The position numbers and the translations under genes were made by a program. Shown piece by piece: positions 18,126 to 26,200 of a stretch of DNA of 64,000 nucleotides (positions within the stretch are counted from its first letter, which is position 1; each line of letters begins with the position of its first letter). The stretch lies in the NCBI GenBank assembly GCA_964459325.1, contig CAYWKU010000012.1, positions 40,503 through 104,502 on the forward strand, read 5' to 3'. The stretch is from CAYWKU01 sp964459325. Lineage in GTDB: Bacteria; RBG-13-61-14; CAYWKU01. The notes below the pieces were generated by a model. That model searched no databases. It was given only the letters and a program-made list of their open reading frames with translations, and was not told where the DNA came from.

Positions 18126-18317
18126 CGCTGGTATGGTAGTTCGTGGGTCGAAGTAGGCGCTGGTTCGGCTTCTGATGGTGGAATATCCAGCACAAGCGCG
18201 GGCTCATTCTCTTACGAGGATGCTCTCTATCTTAACTCTTCCAATAATCCTGTGATTGCGTGGCATGATAATACGTCCGGCAATTTGGAGATTTACATCA
18301 AGCGGTGGGCGCCATAA
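18126..18317 (+). pseudogene. Remnant of a repeat-bearing (beta-propeller-like) exported protein
   Basis: An open frame without any start codon begins after a TAA at 18123-18125 and ends at TAA 18315-18317. It encodes RWYGSSWVEVGAGSAS, then NSSNNPVIAWHDNTSGN, then LEIYIKRWAP. This is one unit of the W-x-EVG / NPVIAW-D repeat found in tandem in large bacterial surface proteins. A single unit with no upstream coding sequence looks like the C-terminal relic of a deleted gene. The 390 bases before it (17736-18125) hold no gene that I can see, only an imperfect AGGACTCACGTGAGCCT palindrome near 17973. Confidence 0.6.
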
Positions 18318-18340
18318 GATTGAAAAGCTTGCAAAAAAGA

Positions 18341-18829
18341 TTAAGTAATAAAATACACTAAAATCCCGAGGATTATCACCCCTATCATGCACAGGCATCC
18401 GATGCCCCGGCCCTTTACTTCCTCCATCTGCAGCACGCCCACCAGGGCGGCCAGGAGGCCCGAAATAACGGCGAGAACAAGCCCCACGCTGACGGGTGAG
18501 CGGCTGGATTCCATAAAAGAATCAAACACTTGCGGCGCCCAGACCGCCTGGAACATGGCCCCGCCCGCCGAGGCGATTATCGCGGTAAGCACTAATCCGA
18601 GCGAGTGGGCGTCCTTGATGACGATGTACGAAAACGCCCACACCGCCACCGCGAAAAAGGCAACGCTAACCGCCGCCACGACCAGCGCCATCCCCGATTT
18701 GTAAGACAGCGGCGGGTCCGCTTCGAGGTAAAGATAAACAACCGAAGCCAACGCAAGCACCGCCGGCATCAGCCCCACCCAAGCGCCGGTCCTCATGCGG
18801 TAGCTGCCCAGGTCTTCATCTTCGGTCAT
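18341..18829 (-). CDS. Four-helix membrane protein of unknown function
   Basis: 162 residues with hydrophobic segments at about 17-34, 45-70, 78-98 and 113-133, plus a C-terminal one (IGVIILGILVYFIT). The acidic start MTEDEDLG is probably cytoplasmic. I do not recognise the family. Its ATG overlaps the stop of the upstream DUF1232 gene by four bases, so the two are translationally coupled and probably work together at the inner membrane. Confidence 0.65.
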   Translation of the reverse strand: MTEDEDLGSYRMRTGAWVGLMPAVLALASVVYLYLEADPPLSYKSGMALVVAAVSVAFFAVAVWAFSYIVIKDAHSLGLVLTAIIASAGGAMFQAVWAPQVFDSFMESSRSPVSVGLVLAVISGLLAALVGVLQMEEVKGRGIGCLCMIGVIILGILVYFIT

Positions 18830-19407
18830 GTTCTGCTTCCCCTGAAGAAGCCGACAATCTTTTTGTATAATGGGTCGGGTATGAAAAGGCGGGTAACGCC
18901 CACCCCGGAGCCTATCATTTTCAGGATGTCCTCCGAGCCGTGCCAGTGGTCACGGATAACCTCGGGGTCGACTTCATTCAGCATCACGTCCAGCACGATT
19001 AGTAATATCGCGAGGTCGTCCAGCATTCCCACCGGGCCGAGAGCGGCTTCGCTCAAAAGGTCGATGGGGCTTACCACGTAAGCCAGCGCCAGGCCGCATT
19101 TTAATCGAAGGCCCAGCGGCACTCTCTTGTCCGCCAGGAGGGCGAGGGTAAGCTTGAGCAGGCGGGGCAGCAGCAGCAAAAGCTCCCACATGGCCGCCTT
19201 GACCGGCCCGGGGTCCATGCCCTTCCTGATGGCCCGTGCTTCGATGAACTTGTTTATCCTGTCGCGGGCGCCCAGCATGTAGCGGGCGAACCTGCTCGCG
19301 GGCCGGATTTTGTCCGCATCCCGCTCTTCCCCGACCGCATATGCGACGATTTCCGGCGTTACTTCGTCGCTGGCGCCCCGGTCCGACTTGTCGTTTTCAT
19401 CGGTCAT
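18826..19407 (-). CDS. DUF1232-domain membrane-associated protein
   Basis: 193 residues. After an acidic N-terminus and a charged helical region, residues about 105-150 match DUF1232 (YkvA-like): LRLKCGLALAYVVSPIDLL and then GMLDDLAILLIVLDVML. The domain is two hydrophobic segments with a conserved SPIDLLPE-type turn, here SPIDLLSE. Its function is unknown; some members affect membrane or resistance phenotypes. It is the first gene of a two-gene operon with the membrane protein at 18341. Confidence 0.75.
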   Translation of the reverse strand: MTDENDKSDRGASDEVTPEIVAYAVGEERDADKIRPASRFARYMLGARDRINKFIEARAIRKGMDPGPVKAAMWELLLLLPRLLKLTLALLADKRVPLGLRLKCGLALAYVVSPIDLLSEAALGPVGMLDDLAILLIVLDVMLNEVDPEVIRDHWHGSEDILKMIGSGVGVTRLFIPDPLYKKIVGFFRGSRT

Positions 19408-19460
19408 TGTGAAACATGGTAGGATTCAATCGGGAGCGGGGCAACCGGATGAAAGTGGGT

Positions 19461-20051
19461 TTACCATTGCTCCTTCATCAATAAATCCAGCATTTTCTCC
19501 GCCCGCTGCCGGAAGGCTTCCGTGTCGAGCTCCTTCGGGAGCGGTACGTACCGGGCCGGTGTGAGAAATTTGACGGCGCGCTCGAACTGGTCATCCAGCT
19601 CTTTCTGGCTGAAAAAGAGGATGGGTATTTTTGCCCTGCCCATGCCGTTTTCTATACTTCTCAGGCAGAGGGAGGCGTTGATGCCGTTGAGTATGGGCAT
19701 TTTCACCTCGGTGATTATTAACTTTGGCGGATTTTTATCGCGCAGCAGCTTGATTATGTTAACCAGGTACTCCTCGCCGTTATTGCAGGTGGAAACTTCT
19801 TCGGCGAAACCCTTGCGTACAATGGCCGCCGTGAGTAAATCGGCGTTTACCGCCGTATAGCCGACGATAACGACGTGCGCCGAGGGGGGCGCTTGCCGCT
19901 TGACCTCCTCTTCCGTTTCTTCGGATTTATGAGAGATGGTGTAGCCGCATTCGGTGCAGCGAATAACGCTTTCCGCGCCCCTGGTGCCGAGGGACACTTC
20001 CACAAGCTCCACGTCCTTGTTACATTTCGGACAGTATGCATAGTCAACCAC
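19461..20051 (-). CDS. Zinc-ribbon plus pseudo-receiver domain protein
   Basis: 196 residues. Residues 1-40 contain two CxxC pairs (CPKC and CTEC), a zinc ribbon. Residues about 58-185 have the fold pattern of a response-regulator receiver: VVIVGYTAVNADLL, LIITEVKMPILNGI, IPILFFSQKE and YVPLPKE with the conserved Lys. The phosphoacceptor Asp is replaced by Glu (ITEVKMP), and the upstream acidic pair that binds Mg is replaced by Gly-Tyr. It therefore cannot be phosphorylated normally and may be fixed in an active-like state. It is transcribed divergently from the cNMP-binding gene at 20165. Confidence 0.75.
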   Translation of the reverse strand: MVDYAYCPKCNKDVELVEVSLGTRGAESVIRCTECGYTISHKSEETEEEVKRQAPPSAHVVIVGYTAVNADLLTAAIVRKGFAEEVSTCNNGEEYLVNIIKLLRDKNPPKLIITEVKMPILNGINASLCLRSIENGMGRAKIPILFFSQKELDDQFERAVKFLTPARYVPLPKELDTEAFRQRAEKMLDLLMKEQW

Positions 20052-20116
20052 TATTTAGTCTCCTCGTAATCATGCATTATGGTAACACTGAGTAGCATTT
20101 CATACAATTCCGGGTC

Positions 20117-20145
20117 TTGACTTCCGTCCATACTTAGTGTATGAT
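20117..20145 (+). promoter_or_regulatory. Promoter of the cNMP-binding protein gene
   Basis: TTGACT (20117-20122), 17 bases, TATGAT (20140-20145). Transcription would start near 20152, right before the GAGGAG ribosome binding site. This excludes the upstream in-frame ATGs at 20141-20147 and supports the GTG at 20165. Confidence 0.65.
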
Positions 20146-20164
20146 GATGCGAGGAGAAATTTGG

Positions 20165-20626
20165 GTGTCGTCCGAAGTGGAAATACTGAAGGGAATAAGC
20201 CTTTTTGAAGGGTTGGACGAATCCCGGCTCAAGAAATTCTCCGATGTCGCCGATGAAAAAGAATACCAATCAGGTGAAGTAATTTTAGATGAAGGAGTGG
20301 AAGGAGACGCTCTTTACGTAGTCAAGGAGGGGCAGGTAGAGGTAAGTAAACAGGAAGATGAAGTTCGCTCCACCCTGGTAACGTTGGAAGCGGGGGAACA
20401 TTTCGGGGAAATGAGCCTCCTGGAGGGGCAGCCTACCAGCGCCAAGGTCAGCGCCGACGGCCGGGTGGTTTTGCTTGTTATTCCCCGGGAAAAATTCATC
20501 GAAGTGCTCGAGGGCGACGAGGTTATCGCAGCAAAGGTCTATAAGGCCCTCGCCTACGCGCTGTCCCGACGGCTCAGGTCGACATCCGCCGACCTGGCCA
20601 CCTGGAAACCCGGGTTCGATTTTTAA
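20165..20626 (+). CDS. Single-domain cyclic-nucleotide-binding protein
   Basis: 153 residues starting at GTG 20165 (MSSEVEILKG), nine bases after GAGGAG. Residues about 10-130 form a cNMP-binding beta-roll: LFEGLDESRLKKF, LYVVKEGQVEVS, and the phosphate cassette FGEMSLLEGQPTSAKV. No DNA-binding or kinase domain follows, only a short helical end. The cassette lacks the usual Arg before the Thr/Ser-Ala pair (Pro-Thr-Ser-Ala), so nucleotide binding is uncertain. It may be a regulatory subunit for another protein. Confidence 0.8.
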   Translation: MSSEVEILKGISLFEGLDESRLKKFSDVADEKEYQSGEVILDEGVEGDALYVVKEGQVEVSKQEDEVRSTLVTLEAGEHFGEMSLLEGQPTSAKVSADGRVVLLVIPREKFIEVLEGDEVIAAKVYKALAYALSRRLRSTSADLATWKPGFDF

Positions 20627-20732
20627 ACGTATACTCTGTGCCTGACTCTCCATAGACCGACCCCCTTCCCCAAAAACCAGACTGGCGGGAAATTTGAATT
20701 TCCCGTTATGCGTGTGTCATGGAGGTTTTTTT

Positions 20733-22265
20733 ATGCACAAAAAAAGCGCTTTTGTTTTGACCGTATTAGGGGTATTTCTGCTTATGTTTGTAAGCGTAGC
20801 GCCCGTCGCGGCACAGGAAACCGACGGCGAAATCGAAATGGAAGAGGGCATTTCGGCCTTCGAGGAAGGCGATTGGGCCGCCGCGCTGACCAAGTTCACC
20901 GCCGCCGCGAAAGCCGACCCCGAAAACGCGGAAGCTCAGCACTACCGGGGAGTTACGCTCCTCAAACTGGGCCAGCCCCGGGAAGCTCTCGGCGCCTTGC
21001 AGAAAGCCCGGGAGATTAAACCCGACGCCGAGGACCTTCATCTCGACCTCGGGCAAGTCTATCAGGAACTCGGCAGGTTGCAGGAGGCCGAGGAGGCTTA
21101 CAGGCGGGAAATAAGCAACCACCCGGACAATGCCCAGGCACACTTCAGCCTGGGGTACCTGCTGTTTAGCCGGAAAAATTACAAGGAGTGTCTACCCAGT
21201 TTCGACAGGGCCAGGGAGCTCGATTCAGAACTGGCTGCCAGCGCCACATACTACCAGGGCGTGGCCCGGTACCGGATGGGGGATACGTCGGGCGCTGAAA
21301 GCGACTTCCAAAAGGTGCTGGAACTCCAACCGCCCATGAAAGTAAGAAACTCCGCCTCCCGGTATCTGGAGGTTATATCTCAGCGGGAGAAAAAGCCCAA
21401 AAACTGGGGGGTTACCCTCAGCCTGCTGTACCAGTACGACGATAACGTGGTCGCCGCCAGTGACCAGGCGCAGTTCCCGCTGGTTATCGAGGACGAGGAG
21501 ATAAGCGACGAAGAGGATTCGCGCGGGGTGGTGACCCTGAATGCCTTCTACAAATACACAAAGGCCAAGCCGTGGACTTTCAAGGGCGCTTATTCGTTCT
21601 ATCAGAGCTTCCACTCGGATATAGACATGTACAACCTCCAGAACCATTCACCCTCGGTAGGTATATCACGGAAGCAGAAGATGATGAACAAAAATACTTC
21701 CATCGGGCTGGATTATCGCTTCGGAGCCGCGTTTCTGGGTACCGATACGGAGATGTTCAGCATGAACCACTGGGTAATCCCCTCATATCGGATATTCTGG
21801 ACGAGAAACTTCGCCACATCCTTAGGTTATCAGTTTAACATGGAAGATTTCGACGAAAACCAGCCGGACCGCGACAACACCGCTCACTCCGGCTTCGGGA
21901 GACTGGATTGGGTCTTCTTCAACAACAAGGCCTCAATAACCTGCCTCGCGGGATACGACGTAGAGGATGCCGAGGACCCGGAGTATGACATCCGCAGGCC
22001 GTGGGGAAAAATTACCTTCGGCGCAGCGCTGCCCCTCAAGTTCAAAACCCGCCTGGGATTCAAATACGCGTTTGAAGACCATTTCAACGACGACGTCCAG
22101 GACAGGGAGGATGACATCTACCTGGTGGAATTCATGGTCAACAGGCCGATATGGGGGCCGTTGGAGGCCACGGCGGGCGTAAACTACAGGGATAACGACT
22201 CCAACGTGGACTCGCTGACATATGACCGCACCATCGTCGGCGGCGGGCTTGTGCTGAGGTTTTAA
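20733..22265 (+). CDS. TPR plus outer-membrane beta-barrel protein (Slam-like architecture)
   Basis: 510 residues from ATG 20733, with TGGAGG eight bases upstream. Signal peptide 1-27 (ending VAPVAAQ). Residues about 35-215 hold five TPR units (for example AEAQHYRGVTLLKLG and AQAHFSLGYLLFSR). From about 230 to the end are alternating amphipathic strands finishing with LVLRF, a terminal aromatic residue typical of outer-membrane barrels. Periplasmic TPR followed by a barrel is the layout of Slam surface-lipoprotein translocators and some other outer-membrane proteins. A FecR protein and a huge lipoprotein are encoded directly downstream (66 and 57 bases apart), which fits an export role but does not prove it. 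Confidence 0.72.
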   Translation: MHKKSAFVLTVLGVFLLMFVSVAPVAAQETDGEIEMEEGISAFEEGDWAAALTKFTAAAKADPENAEAQHYRGVTLLKLGQPREALGALQKAREIKPDAEDLHLDLGQVYQELGRLQEAEEAYRREISNHPDNAQAHFSLGYLLFSRKNYKECLPSFDRARELDSELAASATYYQGVARYRMGDTSGAESDFQKVLELQPPMKVRNSASRYLEVISQREKKPKNWGVTLSLLYQYDDNVVAASDQAQFPLVIEDEEISDEEDSRGVVTLNAFYKYTKAKPWTFKGAYSFYQSFHSDIDMYNLQNHSPSVGISRKQKMMNKNTSIGLDYRFGAAFLGTDTEMFSMNHWVIPSYRIFWTRNFATSLGYQFNMEDFDENQPDRDNTAHSGFGRLDWVFFNNKASITCLAGYDVEDAEDPEYDIRRPWGKITFGAALPLKFKTRLGFKYAFEDHFNDDVQDREDDIYLVEFMVNRPIWGPLEATAGVNYRDNDSNVDSLTYDRTIVGGGLVLRF

Positions 22266-22330
22266 GGCGAAGGAAGGTATTTAACGATATGATGAAAATA
22301 CAATCAACCGCGCAAACCGGAGGTGTTTCG

Positions 22331-23167
22331 ATGAAAACCGCTATTAGAACCATGGCCCTGGCGACAATGGCCGTGATATTTATGCTCGGAATGCTCAGCA
22401 GCCGGGCCGAAGCGGCGAGCGCCGTGGGGAAAATTACCCGGGTTACCGGAGACGTTAAGGTACAGAGGGGCGACAAAACGTTCCCCACTCAGGTGGGCAC
22501 AAGGGTTATGCAAGCCGACCTGGTGGAAACCGGGAGTAACGCCAAGGTCAAAATCCTGATGAGCGACTCCAGCGTCCTCAGCCTGGGGCCGAACAGCAAG
22601 ATGAGAATCCGCAGCTATCGGCACAACCGCAGGAGCAGGCAGGTTTCCGCCAACTATGACCTGGTTTATGGCCGGGGCAGAGCGCGAGTGCCACGAAGAG
22701 CGGCGAGGAAGGATATCCGCTTCTCCACACCCAGCGCCGTGGCAGGGGTCAGGGGCACCACGCTGATTTTCGAATACAACCCCAACACCGGCCAGACGCG
22801 CGTAGTATCGGTCGACGGGACGGTCACCGTGGTCAACCCCAACAACCCCGGCGAGACAATAACCTTAAGCCCGGGCATGGGCACCGTGGTCGCCGGGATG
22901 AACGCCCCCACCTCGCCCTTTAAGGTGCCGGACGCCGAAATCGCACAGCTCAAGAGAAGGGCGCAGGTCAAGGGCGCTTCGCCCCGTCGGGTGGTGGTGG
23001 TGGAAACCCCCGGCGAGGACGTCACCATTTCCGTCGAGCCCGGCGAAGAGGGCGAGCCGCCGAAAATTATACTTGAAGACAGCGGCACGGTTACCGACCC
23101 CGAAGACCTCATAGACCAGGAACCGCCGCCCTTCACCCAGGTAATTCTTAACCTCACCATACAATAA
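22331..23167 (+). CDS. Exported FecR-domain protein
   Basis: 278 residues from ATG 22331, placed five bases after GGAGGTG. A signal peptide (1-31, ending SSRAEAA) is followed by a FecR domain (about 33-165) with ITRVTGDVKVQRG, SDSSVLSLGPNSKM and the hallmark FSTPSAVAGVRGT. The C-terminal region is Pro/Glu-rich. Classical FecR proteins carry iron signals to sigma factors, but many stand-alone periplasmic ones occur in envelope operons. No sigma or anti-sigma gene is present here. It lies between the TPR-barrel gene and the giant lipoprotein gene and is probably part of the same system. Confidence 0.82.
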   Translation: MKTAIRTMALATMAVIFMLGMLSSRAEAASAVGKITRVTGDVKVQRGDKTFPTQVGTRVMQADLVETGSNAKVKILMSDSSVLSLGPNSKMRIRSYRHNRRSRQVSANYDLVYGRGRARVPRRAARKDIRFSTPSAVAGVRGTTLIFEYNPNTGQTRVVSVDGTVTVVNPNNPGETITLSPGMGTVVAGMNAPTSPFKVPDAEIAQLKRRAQVKGASPRRVVVVETPGEDVTISVEPGEEGEPPKIILEDSGTVTDPEDLIDQEPPPFTQVILNLTIQ

Positions 23168-23223
23168 GGGCACGGTCAATGAGACATAATGTGAATTGGC
23201 AGACCGGCAAGGAGGGTCATGAA

Positions 23224-26200
23224 ATGAAAGGTTCTTTTTATAAAGCGAAAGTCGTCACATTAGTAATAACGGCGGCGCTCATGGTGGTTGCTCTGGCAAT
23301 ATCCGGCTGCGCCGACGAAAGCACACCGGGACACACTCAGGTGAGCCTGAAAATCTCCCAGCCCGGCTCCGGCGGCTCGGCCAAAGCCGGCGACTCGGGG
23401 AAAATAGACTCGGAGGACCATCCGATTGTGGCGGTTGCGGTGAAAGTCACCGCGCCGGACCTGGCCGCCCCGGAAGTTTACAACTTCACCCCGACCGAGG
23501 TGAGCAGCGCCTCGGGAGTCCTCACAATGGACGTTCCCTCCGGCAAGGCCCGGCTCTTTACACCGATGGCCCTGGAAGTATACACGCCCGCCAGTTCCAA
23601 CGTCTTCCCGGGTTATCTATATAAGCCATCAACACCAAAAGCGGAAAGGACTGTCGACCTGACCGGCGACCCGGTCACCCTGAACATAGATATCACGCAC
23701 GTTCTCGGGGATTCCATCAGCGGCCAGATACGTGACGATATCACCGGCAGCCTGATGCCACTTGAACCCTGCCGTGATGGCGATTCTATTATGGCGAGGT
23801 TCAAGTCTCCGTTGTTCAATTTGGCTACCCCGGACTTTTCGGTGTCCGCCAGCTCCAGTTATACCATCTACGACATACCGCAAGGGTTGGATTTCACGAT
23901 AGCCGCCCGCGACCCAATCACCGGCGCCACCGGCTCGGCTTCGGTAAACATACCTCCCGGAACAGTCGCCGGGAGCACTACCGTGGACTTGGACCTGACC
24001 GGGGCCACTCCGCTGAGTCTTTCTCCCCAAAGCGCAACCGTCGAGGCGGGAGGCACTCTCACGCTGACCGCCGACGGAGGTATACCACCACGTACTATTG
24101 ATTTCACCACCAACAATTCCGGCGCCGGACTTACTCGTGCCAGCTCTACATCGTATTTATACACCGCCGGCTCTCCTCCCTCCACAGTGGCCAGCGTAAC
24201 TGATAGCGTAATAGTCGAGGACAGTTGTACTCACATAGCGGGAGCCAGCATTACCGTTACCTGGCCGGCGCTGGTTATATCCCCGGCGAACCCTTCGATA
24301 GGCCCGGGGCAGGACCTTACCCTTAGCGCCTCCGGCGGCAACGGGATGGGTTACTCGTGGAGCATAACAACCCAGGGATGCTCCGGCTCGACCCTCAGCC
24401 CCTCGGGTACCATAAACCAGTACGCCACGTACAACTCCGGCTCGAGCGCCAACTGCTCCGACGAGGTCGAAGTTACCGACACTGCAGGCACCACCCCCGC
24501 CACCGCCACGGTGACGGTGGGGCCGTTCGGGGTAAGCCTGGGGAGCTCCTCGTTTTCAACCGAAGCTCAGCTCGGGTTGAGCGTTAACGTGGCCCTCCCG
24601 GCGGCGGGGGACAAGGTGCGGCTGGAAGTCATCCACGACGATAACGGCAACGGAACCGCCGATGCGAGCGAACCGGCGGTAAAAATATTCGAGGTTACAG
24701 ACGGACAAGGGATGGACGCCTATCCCCGAGTGCCTTACGATGAAGACCTGGCTACCGACGGAAGCATAACCACCTCCTTGCCGTATTACGACCCGCCCCA
24801 TGCCGCGGGCAGTTATATACTCAAGGCCACCGACCTGACCAACGCCAATGTTGCCGAAAACGCCTTTACCATCACCCCGGCGGCGAAGGCCACCTACCTC
24901 TCCGGCACGGTAATAGACGGCGGCAGCAATCCGCTGCCGGGGGCGCTGGTGGCGCTCATGCATGGGACCGATGGGCATCCTTCGGAATGGTCATGGACCG
25001 ACGATAGCGGAAACTTTGTCATGTATTCCAGGCATACTGAAAACAAAGCCGACCTGCTTGCATTCAAAGACGGTTACGTGTGGGACCGCAACCTTCACTC
25101 GAAGGTGGACATGGCGGCACTTACGCCGCCCTACACGGTGACCTTGTCTTCTTCCGACGGCACCGTTATCTCGGGAACCTTCACTGATGAGATTTCCGGC
25201 GAGCCCATCCCCGGCGTAATGGCGGTGATGGTTTCAATTGAACCGTTCGCGGAACTCGGTTACGTGGCGGGCGATTTCTCGGACGCTTCGGGGGCTTTTT
25301 CCTTCGAGATAGTATCGGGCCAGTCGTGGTGGGCTAATGTTTGGCCCACTCCCATGGTGGAACACGGTTATATGCTGAATGAGGAAGAGGGAGGCGGGAC
25401 ATTCTGTCACGTATCCTCCAGCATAACCGGCATCCCCGCCACTTTCGTAAAAGCCGACGGGTACATATCCGGCACGGTCTCCGGCGCCGACGCCCCGGCG
25501 GGAATGCGCATAGGCACCGCTCCCGAGTCTGGTGAATGGGAAGAGGAGGAGATGTACTCCGTCTCCACCGTTGACCCCGAAGGCTATTACTACCTGCCGA
25601 TAAAAACCGGTTATGACTACTGGGTAGGTCTGCACGCGAAGGATTTGGGTGAAAATGATGTTTTGGCGTTGGAAGGATACGTGCAGGCTTCAATCGGCGG
25701 CCCGTCGTACGTTCAGGATTTAACTATCGAGAGTCCCACCGCACACATAACCGGAACATTCACCGTAAACGCTGCAAGCACAGGAGCGCCCGTCGGCGGG
25801 GTTACGGTTTTTGCCGACAGCGACGCCGGATATGACGTGGAGGGAAGTACCGACGCCGCCGGCAATTACACCGTGCCGGTAAACGACGGCACCTGGTATC
25901 TGGAGCCGGAAGAAAGCGACAACCTGATGAGGATGGGCTACACCAGCACTTTCGAGGGTCAACTGGTTTATGACATCAGCGGCCCGGGCACTGTCACGGG
26001 CGCCGACTTCACCGTCAACGACTCGGACGCCAGCGCCGTTATCAGCGGCACCATCAGAGAGGAAGCCACCGGAAGTATCCTCGAAGAAGCCTGGGTGATA
26101 ATAGACGAATGGGAGACGGGAATCGAATACCAGGTTATCGCTGATACCGACGCCGAGTGCGGTGAATACGCTATCAGGCTCCCCACAGGGGAGTACAAAG

